Shown here piece after piece: positions 45,001 through 53,951 of a stretch of 64,000 nucleotides of DNA. Positions within the stretch are counted from its first letter, which is position 1. Every line of letters begins with the position of its first letter. Source of the DNA: CAWGGS01 sp046704745 (GTDB lineage Bacteria; Desulfobacterota; Desulfobulbia; Desulfobulbales; Desulfocapsaceae). Location: NCBI GenBank assembly GCA_046704745.1, contig JBJKRL010000040.1, positions 15,451 to 79,450 on the forward strand, given 5' to 3'. The notes beneath the pieces are model-generated. The model ran no database searches. It was given only the letters and a program-made list of their open reading frames with translations, and was not told where the DNA came from. Made by a program: the position numbers and the translations under genes.

Positions 45001-46800
45001 TTATAGCGGGAGTTTTCCGTCCAGCATCTCTTTCATGATCTGATCGTATGGCATGGTCTTGCCTTGCGGCTTTTCATTTTTCAGCTTCGGCCAGGGTGCT
45101 CCCGGTTGGTTATACCAGTATTGCGGGTCTTTCTCCGGGTTGAGCTTCGGACCGCACTTGCCCTGCAGTCCGGAACGACCGATGCGTTCCATGATGCGGT
45201 CCTGGGCCTTGGCCAGATTGTTCAGTGCTGTCTCAGGGGTCACCTCGCCGGCGACGGCTTCTCCGATATTCTGCCACCAGAGCTGGGCCAGCTTGGCGTA
45301 GTCAGGAACGTTAAGGCCGGTGGGGGTCCAGTACTTGATGCCCGGGCCCCGGAAAAACTGGATCAGGCCACCATACTTCGAGCCGTCCGGATCGTCGAAC
45401 GACTTGTCCATTACCGTGCTTTTACGAATAAACGTCCAACCAACATGGGATTTTCTCAGGTCCACCGTTTTGCTGGTGACAAACTGGGCATAGAGCCAGG
45501 CGGCCTGGGTGTTCTTCAGCGGGACGTTCTTAAGCAGCGTCCAGGAACCTTCGTCCCGGTAGCCCGCTTTCATGCCCGGTTTCCAATACGGTCCGTGAGG
45601 TGTTGGGGCCATGCGCCACAGCGGCTTGCCGTTTTTATCCACGGTGTTGTTGCCTTTGCTCTGAGGTTCGAGCATGTTGGCGGCAAAGGCCGAATACCAG
45701 AAAATCTGCTGGGCGACGTTGCCTCTAGCCAGGCTGGGCAGCGACTGATAGAAGTCCATCCCCAGTGCTCCCGGCGGAGCATATTCGCGTAGCCATTCCA
45801 TGTACTTGCGCAGGGCATACTGGGCGGCATACCCGTTCACGGCGCCGCCGCGGCTTACGCTTGCGCCCACCGGACGGCAGCCGTCCATACGGATTCCCCA
45901 TTCGTCAACCGGGTAGCCGTTCGGAACCCCGACGTCGCCTTCACCGGCCATACCCAGCCAGTCATCGGTAAAGCGCCAACCCAGGTCAGGGGCTTTTTTG
46001 CCATAGTCCATGTGGCCGAATACCGCCTTGCCGTCGATCTCCTTCACATCATTCTTGAAGAAGGCGGCAATATCCTCATAGGCCGACCAGTTCAGAGGTA
46101 CGCCCAGGTCGTAGCCGTATTTTTCTTTGAATTTCTTCTTCAGGTCGGGACGGTCGAACCAATCTTTGCGGAACCAGTAGACATTGATGAAGGACTGATC
46201 GGGCAACTGCCATAGCTTTCCACTGAATCCGCGGGATTTGAGCCCGGTTGCGTCTTCCAGGCCCAGAAAGTCATTGAGGTCGAAATACGGATCGGTGACC
46301 GCCTTGCCTTCACCAGCCATCCAGTCAGTCAGATCGCGCGTATAAGGATAACGCGCGTGGAAGCCGATGAAATCGTCATCGTTGATGAAGGCGTCGTAGA
46401 TGGGTTTTCCTGTTTGAACCTGCGTTTGCAGCTTTTCGACCACGTCGCCTTCCTGGATCACGTCATGAACCACATGGATGCCGGTAATATCCTCGAAGGC
46501 CTTTGTAAGGGTTTTAGATTCATAGGCGTGCGTGGGGATGGTTTCGGAAACCACCTTGATAGTCATGCCTTTGTAGGGCTCGGCCGCCTTGATGAACCAC
46601 TCCATTTCCTTGAGCTGCTGCTCCTTGGTCAATACCGAAGGCTGGAACTCCGTGTCGATCCATTTCTTGGCTGCCGCCACCTGGTCCGCCGGCAGTTGGG
46701 CGGAAGACATGGTGGGGACGGCCAAGACCGCAAGCGAGGATGCGACTGCGCAACTCAAGAGGACGTTTCGCAACCTACCTTTCATTGTTGTACCATTCAT
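45001..46800 (-). CDS. glpV: Glycerol ABC transporter substrate-binding protein (GlpV-like)
   Basis: 599 residues. Sec signal peptide (...VLLSCAVASSLAVLAVPTMSSA-QL) then a large extracellular-solute-binding fold (family 1 type): MTIKVVSETIPTHAYESKTLTKAF, YDAFINDDDFIGFHARYPYTRDLTDW. This long form, together with GlpU and two domain-variant ATPases, matches the glycerol uptake system GlpSTPQUV described in Rhizobium leguminosarum. AGGAGG lies 8 nt before the ATG. Last gene of the ABC operon. Glycerol as substrate is supported by the adjacent glpK, glpD and glpAB genes. Confidence 0.9.
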   Translation of the reverse strand: MNGTTMKGRLRNVLLSCAVASSLAVLAVPTMSSAQLPADQVAAAKKWIDTEFQPSVLTKEQQLKEMEWFIKAAEPYKGMTIKVVSETIPTHAYESKTLTKAFEDITGIHVVHDVIQEGDVVEKLQTQVQTGKPIYDAFINDDDFIGFHARYPYTRDLTDWMAGEGKAVTDPYFDLNDFLGLEDATGLKSRGFSGKLWQLPDQSFINVYWFRKDWFDRPDLKKKFKEKYGYDLGVPLNWSAYEDIAAFFKNDVKEIDGKAVFGHMDYGKKAPDLGWRFTDDWLGMAGEGDVGVPNGYPVDEWGIRMDGCRPVGASVSRGGAVNGYAAQYALRKYMEWLREYAPPGALGMDFYQSLPSLARGNVAQQIFWYSAFAANMLEPQSKGNNTVDKNGKPLWRMAPTPHGPYWKPGMKAGYRDEGSWTLLKNVPLKNTQAAWLYAQFVTSKTVDLRKSHVGWTFIRKSTVMDKSFDDPDGSKYGGLIQFFRGPGIKYWTPTGLNVPDYAKLAQLWWQNIGEAVAGEVTPETALNNLAKAQDRIMERIGRSGLQGKCGPKLNPEKDPQYWYNQPGAPWPKLKNEKPQGKTMPYDQIMKEMLDGKLPL

Positions 46801-46991
46801 AAGCGCTCCCTCCTAATTCGGCCTTCTAGGTCCCGCCGGCTACCCGGCTCGCGGCATTGGTGAGAAGGCCAATACACCGAACGACGCGTTTCAACATAAT
46901 TTTTAGTGTTTTAGACAATCTGCTTTCTTATCTTTGCAAGTAAGCAGATTCTCTAAAGGTCCTTATACCCCCTTGTGGGGTGTCTGTGCAC

Positions 46992-47270
46992 TCAGCCCCA
47001 GCGCATCACCACCACCATCCAGATCAGGGAAATCCCGAAGGCAAACCATAGGCTGACAGTGGCGAGCCCGATCCAGGCCAGGTTTATAAAGGCGCTCACC
47101 ACAAGCCCAATGAACAGGCGGTCGCCGGGCGTAGTCGGGATCGGCAGAAATCCCCGCCGTTCAGGGCTGGGCGCCACACTCTGCCAGATCGTCATGGCGA
47201 TCAGAATTACCGCAATCACGCTGAAGAAAATAGCCGTCGGAACGGTCCAGACCATCCATTTAAGACCCAT
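46992..47270 (-). CDS. glpU: Small membrane protein GlpU (DUF2160 family)
   Basis: 92 residues with three hydrophobic segments (WTVPTAIFFSVIAVILIAMTIW, LFIGLVVSAFINLAWIGLATVSLWFAFGISLIWMVVVM). It lies between permease GlpQ and the binding protein, as in rhizobial glp operons. Its biochemical role is not known to me; it belongs to the membrane complex by context. Confidence 0.88.
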   Translation of the reverse strand: MGLKWMVWTVPTAIFFSVIAVILIAMTIWQSVAPSPERRGFLPIPTTPGDRLFIGLVVSAFINLAWIGLATVSLWFAFGISLIWMVVVMRWG

Positions 47271-47290
47271 GATGTCCTGCTCCTTTCAGA

Positions 47291-48094
47291 TTACACACGG
47301 CCGAGCGCAAAGCCCTTGGCGATGTAGTTGCGAACAAAATAAATCACCAGCCCTCCCGGGATGATCGTCAGCATACCGGCAGCGGCCAGCAGACCCCAAT
47401 CGAGCCCGGAGGCGCCGACGGTGCGTGTCATGACCACGGCAATCGGCTTGGCCTGGGTCACCGTGAGGGTGCGGGCGAAGAGCAATTCGACCCAGGAAAA
47501 CATGAAACAAAAAAAGGCCGTCACACCGACCCCTGAACGGATCAAAGGAATAAAGACGGTAATAAAAAAACGCGGCAGCGAGTACCCGTCGATGAAGGCG
47601 GTCTCATCGATCTCCCGCGGAATACCGGACATGAAGCCTTCCAGGATCCACACCGCAAGAGGGGCATTAAAAAGCGTATGGGCCAACGCCACGGCGATGT
47701 AGGTATCGAGCAATCCCAGGGCCGAGTAAAGCTGGAAAAACGGTAATAAAAATACCGCCGCCGGGGCCATGAGGTTGGTCAGCAGCCAGAAAAACAGGTG
47801 CTTGTCGCCGAGGAAATGGTAACGTGAAAAGGCGTAGGCGGCCGGTAATGCTACGGCTAGGCAGATGATCGTGTTGAGGCTGACGTAGGCGAACGAGTTA
47901 ACGTATCCCATATACCATGACGGATCGGTAAAAATTGTCATGTAATTGTGGAACGTGGGATGCGCCGGATAATACGCCATGCGGGACATGATATCGTGAT
48001 TGTAACGCAGCGACATATTGAGCATCCAATAAATCGGCAGCATCAGCACGGACAGATAACCAATGAGTAAGATGGTATGCGTTTTGAATTTCAT
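47291..48094 (-). CDS. glpQ: Glycerol ABC transporter permease GlpQ
   Basis: 267 residues, six membrane helices, with the permease EAA loop (EIDETAFIDGYSLPRFFITVFIPLIRSG) contacting the ATPases. Family MalG/UgpE. It overlaps glpP by 4 bp. Confidence 0.92.
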   Translation of the reverse strand: MKFKTHTILLIGYLSVLMLPIYWMLNMSLRYNHDIMSRMAYYPAHPTFHNYMTIFTDPSWYMGYVNSFAYVSLNTIICLAVALPAAYAFSRYHFLGDKHLFFWLLTNLMAPAAVFLLPFFQLYSALGLLDTYIAVALAHTLFNAPLAVWILEGFMSGIPREIDETAFIDGYSLPRFFITVFIPLIRSGVGVTAFFCFMFSWVELLFARTLTVTQAKPIAVVMTRTVGASGLDWGLLAAAGMLTIIPGGLVIYFVRNYIAKGFALGRV

Positions 48095-48969
48095 TGTTTT
48101 TCTCCCGTTCCGGCCCTGAGCAGCACCTGATAGAAGACGTAACAGAAAGCCAGCACGATCAGGAAATAGATTATCGAGAATGCGCCTGCCCGGCCGACGT
48201 CGAATTCGCCGACAGCCATCTTGACCAGGTAGATGGAGAGAAATGTCGTCGAGTCTCCGGGCCCTCCCCCGGTCAGCACGAACGGTTCAGTGTAGATCAA
48301 AAAGCTGTACATGAATCGGAGCAGTATTGCGATGGTCAGCACACCGCGCATCTTTGGCAGCTCGATGTAAAAAAATACGGCCCAGCGCGATGCCCCGTCG
48401 ATGCTGGCCGCCTGGTAATAGGCGTCCGGAATCGAGCGCAGTCCTGCATACGCCAGGAGCACCACCAACGGCGTCCAGTGCCAGACCTCCATCATCATCA
48501 CCGATATCCAGGCTTCTATAGGCACGGTCGGGTAGTCAAAATGAATGCCCAGCGTATGGTCGATGAAACGTCCCAGCAAACCGATGTCCGGGCGGAGGAA
48601 AATCACCCAGATGGTGCCAATTACGTTCCAGGGAATGAGCAGGGGCAGGGCGATGAGGACCAGCGCCGTCGAGGTTTTCCAGCCGCCCTTCCTGGGCATG
48701 GTCAGAGCGACGAACACCCCCAGCGGCAGCTCGATGAGCAATACCAGGCCGGAAAAAATAAACTGGCGCACCAGGGCATCGTGCAGCCGCGTGTTGTGCA
48801 GCATTTCGCGATACCATTCCATCCCGACGAATATTCGGTGCGCGGGGTCGAATATGTCCTGAACCGAGTAATTGACCACAGTCATCAGGGGAATGACGGC
48901 GTTAAAGGCAACCAGCAAGATGACCGGCAGCACCAGAAACCAGGCCTTGTTGTCCGACCATTTTTCCAT
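48091..48969 (-). CDS. glpP: Glycerol ABC transporter permease GlpP
   Basis: 292 residues, six helices, MalF/UgpA-type; EAA loop (YYQAASIDGASRWAVFFYIELPKMRG) in the second half. It starts 12 bp after the glpT stop and overlaps glpQ by 4 bp. Confidence 0.92.
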   Translation of the reverse strand: MEKWSDNKAWFLVLPVILLVAFNAVIPLMTVVNYSVQDIFDPAHRIFVGMEWYREMLHNTRLHDALVRQFIFSGLVLLIELPLGVFVALTMPRKGGWKTSTALVLIALPLLIPWNVIGTIWVIFLRPDIGLLGRFIDHTLGIHFDYPTVPIEAWISVMMMEVWHWTPLVVLLAYAGLRSIPDAYYQAASIDGASRWAVFFYIELPKMRGVLTIAILLRFMYSFLIYTEPFVLTGGGPGDSTTFLSIYLVKMAVGEFDVGRAGAFSIIYFLIVLAFCYVFYQVLLRAGTGEKQ

Positions 48970-48981
48970 ACCTTCCTCCCC

Positions 48982-50067
48982 CTATGCGATGAGCCGTTGG
49001 TTGGCGAAAAGTTTGGTTCGCTCAATTGGAAACTGCACCCAGGCCTTATCAGTCGGCACCGGTTGCTCTTCCCGCAGACGGGCCTGCACTCTATGACCAT
49101 TGAGTGCTGCGGTCAGTATTTTGAAGCTGCCCTGGTCTTCCACGGTTTTGACGGTAACCAGCACCCCGTTATCCACTGGCGTTGCGTGCACTTTCAGGTG
49201 CATGGGCCGGATGCCCAGCTCCAACTCTCCGCTGGTCCGGGCTCCCAGTTCGGCGGTTTCCGGTGCAAGGGCTATGGTCACATCCTCGACCCGGGCATGA
49301 TGGCCCTCTATAGTGCAGGGCAAAAAATTCATGCCGGGGCTGCCAATGAAATAGCCGACGAATTTGTGCTGGGGATTCTCCACCAGTTCCTCCGGAGTGC
49401 CGATCTGGACGATTTCCCCGTCGAACATAACGATCACTTTATCAGCGAAGGTCAAGGCCTCCACTTGATCGTGGGTGACGTAAATCAGGGTCAGGTTCAA
49501 CTGATCGTGGATCTCCTTGAGCTTACGCCGCAGGTGCCATTTCAGATGGGGATCAATGACCGTCAGAGGTTCATCGAAGAGCACGGCGGCAACATCGCTT
49601 CTCACCAGCCCCCTCCCCAGGGATATTTTTTGCTTGGCATCGGCGCTGAAATTGGCGGCCCTTCGTTTCAGGTCTGCTGAGAGATCGAGAATTTCAGCGA
49701 CCTCCCGCACGCGCCGGTCGATGTCCGCTTTGTTCACACCTCGGTTTCTCAAAGGAAACGCCAGGTTGTCATAAACGGTCATGGTATCGTAGAGCACAGG
49801 AAACTGAAACACCTGGGCGATATTGCGTTGTTCCGGCGTTAAGGCAGTGACGTCCTTGTCATCGTACAAAACCCGGCCTCGGCTGGGTTTAAGCAGTCCG
49901 GAAATGACGTTGAGCAAGGTGGTCTTGCCGCAGCCCGAGGGTCCAAGCAGCGCATAGGCGCCGCCGTCTTCCCAGATGGTGTCGATCTCTTTAAGTGCGT
50001 AGTCGTGCGGTCCTTTGGGCTTCGGGTAATAGGAGTGGGCGATGTGATCGAATGTAATGCGCGCCAT
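48982..50067 (-). CDS. glpT: Glycerol ABC transporter ATP-binding protein GlpT
   Basis: 361 residues from the ATG at 50067. Walker A GPSGCGKT (~41-48) and Walker B AVLFDEPLTVID are kept, and the C-terminal ~120 residues form the OB-type regulatory domain of MalK-like ATPases. The ABC signature region reads NFSADAKQKISLGRGLV in place of the canonical LSGGQ, as in one of the two ATPases of this transporter type, so the complex is an asymmetric heterodimer. A longer upstream frame inside glpS is not coding. Confidence 0.9.
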   Translation of the reverse strand: MARITFDHIAHSYYPKPKGPHDYALKEIDTIWEDGGAYALLGPSGCGKTTLLNVISGLLKPSRGRVLYDDKDVTALTPEQRNIAQVFQFPVLYDTMTVYDNLAFPLRNRGVNKADIDRRVREVAEILDLSADLKRRAANFSADAKQKISLGRGLVRSDVAAVLFDEPLTVIDPHLKWHLRRKLKEIHDQLNLTLIYVTHDQVEALTFADKVIVMFDGEIVQIGTPEELVENPQHKFVGYFIGSPGMNFLPCTIEGHHARVEDVTIALAPETAELGARTSGELELGIRPMHLKVHATPVDNGVLVTVKTVEDQGSFKILTAALNGHRVQARLREEQPVPTDKAWVQFPIERTKLFANQRLIA

Positions 50068-50080
50068 GGTGTTGTTCCAT

Positions 50081-51178
50081 TTAGGGTTGCACAATAGGGC
50101 CTGTGGCCGGAGGAGCGGCGACCAGGCGACCTTCACTGTCATATGCAAAAAGATAATTCGGGTTGATGAACACGGTGATCTTGTTACCGACGGAAAAAGG
50201 ATGTACCCCTTCCTGCTGAACAACAAAGGCGCTTTTCCCGTGATGGGCGTGGATGAAGGTTTCCGAGCCGTTGATCTCGGCCAGTTCCACCACGCCGCTG
50301 ATGGCGATGTCACTGCTGCTCTGACTGTCGAGCGCCAGATGGTTTGAGCGGAAAGCAAAACGATAAACGCCGGGGGCCAGGTCGGCCAGATGTCCTGTCA
50401 GGGGAACCTTGATGCCGTCACCCATGACGGCATGGCCGTTGCCGACCTCACTGCGAAGATTGTAGATGGGCGGGTCGCTGAAAACCTCGGCGACTTTCAG
50501 TGTTTCCGGCCGCTGATAAACCGCCGGTGTATCCCCGGTCTGCAAGACCCGGCCCTCGTCGAGGACCACGATATTGCCACCCAGCAACAGGGCTTCTGAA
50601 GGTTCCGTGGTGGTATACACGACAATGGCTGAACGTTTTTTAAAAATTTCCTTCAACTCCACGCGGAGTTCTTCACGCAATTTGTAATCGAGATTGACCA
50701 GGGGTTCATCCAGCAGCAAGAGCTCGGCGTCCTTAACCAGGGCCCGGGCAATGGCGGTTCGTTGTTGCTGCCCACCGGATAATTCTGAAGGAATGCGGTC
50801 CAGCAGATTGTCCAGATGAAGCATTTCAGCAGCTTCACGTACACGCCGGTCTATTTCCCTTTTCGGCATGCCGCTGATTTTAAGGGGCGAAGCAATGTTG
50901 TCATAGATTTTCAGGGACGGGTAATTGATGAACTGTTGATATACCATGGAGATGCTTCTTTTTTTCACAGAAACACCGGTCATATCTTTTCCGTTGATGA
51001 AAATTTTTCCACTGGTAGGCCGATCCAACCCGGCCATGATCCGCAGCAGGGATGTCTTGCCGGCAAGCGTCCGGCCCAGCAGCACATTGCGGGATTCATC
51101 TTCAAAGCAAAGGTCGATTTTGCTCAGATGGGTTTCTCTCCCAACTACCTTAGTGACATTCTGAAGTTTCAAACTCAT
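50081..51178 (-). CDS. glpS: Glycerol ABC transporter ATP-binding protein GlpS
   Basis: 365 residues, MalK-like with C-terminal regulatory domain. The signature ELSGGQQQRTAIARALV is canonical, but the P-loop is altered: the GRTLAGKTSLL segment replaces GxSGxGKS/T. The D loop reads LLLDEPLVNLD. With GlpT's altered signature this gives each of the two nucleotide sites one canonical and one altered element. First gene of glpSTPQUV, 230 bp after glpR1, with two GlpR-like operators in between. Confidence 0.9.
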   Translation of the reverse strand: MSLKLQNVTKVVGRETHLSKIDLCFEDESRNVLLGRTLAGKTSLLRIMAGLDRPTSGKIFINGKDMTGVSVKKRSISMVYQQFINYPSLKIYDNIASPLKISGMPKREIDRRVREAAEMLHLDNLLDRIPSELSGGQQQRTAIARALVKDAELLLLDEPLVNLDYKLREELRVELKEIFKKRSAIVVYTTTEPSEALLLGGNIVVLDEGRVLQTGDTPAVYQRPETLKVAEVFSDPPIYNLRSEVGNGHAVMGDGIKVPLTGHLADLAPGVYRFAFRSNHLALDSQSSSDIAISGVVELAEINGSETFIHAHHGKSAFVVQQEGVHPFSVGNKITVFINPNYLFAYDSEGRLVAAPPATGPIVQP

Positions 51179-51269
51179 CGTGTCAGACTCCGATCCGTAA
51201 CGGCCGATATGGTATGAAAATGAGAAAAAGAAGTGGAGCGTTTAACCAAAAGCTAACATCACACATTTG

Positions 51270-51336
51270 TTTTCGCAAGTGAAAATTTACTAGTCTTCAA
51301 GGAAAATAATGCAATAACGCTTTCGCAAATGAAAAG
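51270..51336. promoter_or_regulatory. Two GlpR-type operators ahead of the glycerol ABC operon
   Basis: TTTTCGCAAGTGAAAA (51270-51285) and CTTTCGCAAATGAAAAG (51320-51336), centre spacing ~50 bp, in the gap between glpR1 and glpS. Same half-site AARTGAAA as upstream of glpD, glpA and glpR2. Confidence 0.75.
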
Positions 51337-51407
51337 AATCGAGCGGAACAGCGGCGCCATTCAGTGTATTTATAAAAGATGTAGCGCATATCGACGTGTA
51401 TCCGTCG

Positions 51408-52199
51408 TCACGCGACATGCAGTTCGACTTCCGCGGCGGCGATGATTTCGGCAAGCCCGGCGGGCGGCCGACGGTCAGTGAACAGGGCATCGATTTCGGA
51501 AATATTGCCCAGTCGGACCATGGCGTTGCGTCCGAATTTAGTATGATCGGTTGCTAGAAAAACCTTACGCGAATTGTCGATGATCGCACGGGCGGCTCGA
51601 ACTTCACGGTAGTCGAAGTCCAGCAAGGTGCCATCCAGGTCGATGCCGCTGATCCCGATGATGCCGTAATCCACCTTGAATTGATTGATAAAATGTATGG
51701 TCGCATCGCCGGTGATGCCTTGGTCGCGATGACGAACCAGACCTCCAGCCACAATGACTTCGAAATTTTCGTTGGCGCTCATGATAGAGGCTACGTTGAG
51801 ATTGTTGGTAATAACCCGCAGGCGCTTGTGGTTGCACAAAGCGTGGGCAACGGCCTCCGTGGTGGTACCGATATTGATAAACAAAGAGGTGTTGTCGGGA
51901 ATATTTTGGGCGAGTTGCTGGGCTATTTTCTGCTTTTCACGGAAACAGAGTACTTTCCTTTTATTATAGGCCACATTTTCGGTTGAAGAGACCATGGCTG
52001 CACCGCCGTGGTATCGGAACAGGAGGCCTTTTTCGCTGAGCGTGTTGATATCCCGGCGGATGGTCTGGGGGGTCACCGAAAACGTCTGAGCCAGAGTTTC
52101 TATGGTCACAAAGCCCTGGGCCTGAACCATTTTCCGGATTTTCTCATGTCGATTGCGAACCGGTGCCGCTTTTGCATTCTTTCTAGGATTCATGGGCAT
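51408..52199 (-). CDS. glpR: DeoR-family repressor GlpR (copy 1)
   Basis: 263 residues: N-terminal DeoR winged HTH (~15-75; TLAQTFSVTPQTIRRDINTLSEKGLLFRYHGGA) and a DeoRC sugar-phosphate sensor domain (LFINIGTTTEAVAHAL; VIVAGGLVRHRDQGITG; IGISGIDLDGTLLDFD). GlpR repressors are relieved by glycerol-3-phosphate. It lies directly upstream of glpSTPQUV on the same strand and probably controls it and itself. Confidence 0.9.
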   Translation of the reverse strand: MPMNPRKNAKAAPVRNRHEKIRKMVQAQGFVTIETLAQTFSVTPQTIRRDINTLSEKGLLFRYHGGAAMVSSTENVAYNKRKVLCFREKQKIAQQLAQNIPDNTSLFINIGTTTEAVAHALCNHKRLRVITNNLNVASIMSANENFEVIVAGGLVRHRDQGITGDATIHFINQFKVDYGIIGISGIDLDGTLLDFDYREVRAARAIIDNSRKVFLATDHTKFGRNAMVRLGNISEIDALFTDRRPPAGLAEIIAAAEVELHVA

Positions 52200-52646
52200 C
52201 TCGGCAATTCAGTGGATTGATCTTTAAGAGACAACGAAATTACCTTTAAGAAAGGTATTAATAAATTTTGCATATAATCAAAAATTTATTAATAGTAATG
52301 TTGCCACGTTATGTTAATCTTAAGGAAAATCACGACAAAAACAAGGATTAAAGAGTTTAAGAAACTTGTATCATTCGTTTCACTTTTTCTCAAGCGAAAA
52401 CATTTTTGCCGGTCAGGATGCTCGTTATGCCGGTTGGTCGGGCAGCATGAAACCCAGTGTTCTGACAATCAATGTGACCAATATCGGCGGCTTTTAGCAC
52501 GATCTTCTCACCAATTGAGGTTATAGTATTTATGAGGGGCCAAGCAAGGGGCTAAATGGACAAATCATTTTTCTTCTAACTCTTTCATGAATGTCAGGCT
52601 GGACTCATTCAAAAAAATCATTCGTACCTGTTGTTCAACAAAATGT
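52200..52646. other. Intergenic region upstream of glpR1
   Basis: No gene; in particular no glpC-like Fe-S gene between glpB and glpR1. A GlpR-like operator is at 52384-52400. The rest is AT-rich and unremarkable. Confidence 0.6.
52384..52400. promoter_or_regulatory. GlpR-type operator upstream of glpR1
   Basis: TTTTTCTCAAGCGAAAA, preceded by a second TCGTTTCACTTTTT half-site. It resembles the operator pair at 51270-51336. Confidence 0.55.
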
Positions 52647-53951
52647 TCATGAGAAATTAAGGTTAGATGCTGCAAGCGCCTGAGCCACCCCCTGCACCGC
52701 CTTATAGGCGCTGGCAATTGCTACTCCGGCTCCGCAGCGGCCGCGGATCCAATCCTGGTGGGCCAGAATTACTCCGGCTGCAAAGAGCCTGGGGTCAACC
52801 ACTTTTCCCGAAGCGTCCAGCGGCCGGAAGTCGTCGTCCACCTCGACGCCACTCTTGTGCACCTCATGTCCTAGTTTATCTAAGTAATCGAGCCGATACC
52901 ACTCTTCCCGAGATTCTGGTTGGCTGATAAAAAGATCGAGGAGAGGCTCGATAATGCTGTTCCTCCGGGCCTCGAGGCCGCCGCTTAAAAAACGTCCGGT
53001 GGCCAGGATCGCAGCCTGCGCATGGATAACTACAGGGCCGTAAGTATCGGCGAGCCGCAGATTGATCTCGTCTTTGGCCAGATCTACATTACTTATTTTC
53101 TGTTGCGGTATCAGGGTCAGACCCTTTTGCGGCAGCAACTCCTCAAACATCTCACGCAGACGGATGCCAGGAATCGAAGGCGGCATGGTAGGTATCTCGA
53201 ACACCGGCCGGCCGATCAGGCGGGTGAGGTCCTCCATCACCGAATCGGGCCGGTGCATGCCCATGATTGCAGGCATGCCAATGGCTTCATCATTCCGGCT
53301 TTTTTCTGTGAGCATGGTGGCAAGCTGTTCCCGAATTGCGGCTGACTCAAGCGACCGGGCCATAACCTCGGGATAGATTTCGCCATGTTCCATTCCGGGG
53401 AAGATCAACCGCTCGGTTCGCAATCCCGGCCAGTAATCCTTAAGGTTGGCCTCTACCTGCCGGGCGCTGAAACCGCGCAATCCCTTAAAATCTACGATAA
53501 GACACGGAGCTTTCCTGGCCAGGGCTTCGGCCCCGGCTTGCATGGTGACCGGAATGCAGAAGGTGGGCTTGGTGGTACCGGCCGGGGTAAGGGCCCGGAG
53601 GTTTTCGTTTCCCGGAGCGGTGTAGGAGATGCCTCCCTCGGCAAGAAAACCGACAAATTCAGTTAACGCCAGCCTGATGTCGGTCTCGGAAACGCGGGCA
53701 AGTGGATGCCTGGAGCCGGCGGCCCGCAACTTTTCAATGCCAGTCCAGGGATTGGAAAGCATGGAAGAAGAGGTATCCAGGTTGCAACCCAGTAGATCGA
53801 GGTAGCCGGTTGTGTAGGCGAGTGCCCCGGTATCGCCGGTCTGGACGGTGGCAATACCCTGGTTTAAGGCGAAAACAGAGGCGGCGCAACCCGCAAGGCC
53901 CGTGCCGATGATAGCCAGACCGACGGTAAAATGGCGCACTTTTTCAGCCAT
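52647..53951 (-). CDS. glpB: Anaerobic glycerol-3-phosphate dehydrogenase subunit B
   Basis: 434 residues from the ATG at 53951; a 95-codon upstream frame that lies in glpA is not coding. N-terminal FAD-binding motif LAIIGTGLAGCAAS, mid-protein RMPTMPPSIPGIRL-type segment, and C-terminal RGRCGAGVAIASAYKAV. GlpB carries FMN/FAD and accepts electrons from GlpA. In E. coli the dimer is tied to the membrane by GlpC, which is not encoded nearby. It overlaps glpA by 8 bp. Confidence 0.9.
   Translation of the reverse strand: MAEKVRHFTVGLAIIGTGLAGCAASVFALNQGIATVQTGDTGALAYTTGYLDLLGCNLDTSSSMLSNPWTGIEKLRAAGSRHPLARVSETDIRLALTEFVGFLAEGGISYTAPGNENLRALTPAGTTKPTFCIPVTMQAGAEALARKAPCLIVDFKGLRGFSARQVEANLKDYWPGLRTERLIFPGMEHGEIYPEVMARSLESAAIREQLATMLTEKSRNDEAIGMPAIMGMHRPDSVMEDLTRLIGRPVFEIPTMPPSIPGIRLREMFEELLPQKGLTLIPQQKISNVDLAKDEINLRLADTYGPVVIHAQAAILATGRFLSGGLEARRNSIIEPLLDLFISQPESREEWYRLDYLDKLGHEVHKSGVEVDDDFRPLDASGKVVDPRLFAAGVILAHQDWIRGRCGAGVAIASAYKAVQGVAQALAASNLNFS

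Noticed and set aside
48094..49680. A 528-codon open frame on the plus strand
   Set aside because: It lies antisense to glpP and glpT, which are clear family members in conserved order; its translation is low-complexity and His/Gln-rich, as expected of a shadow frame.
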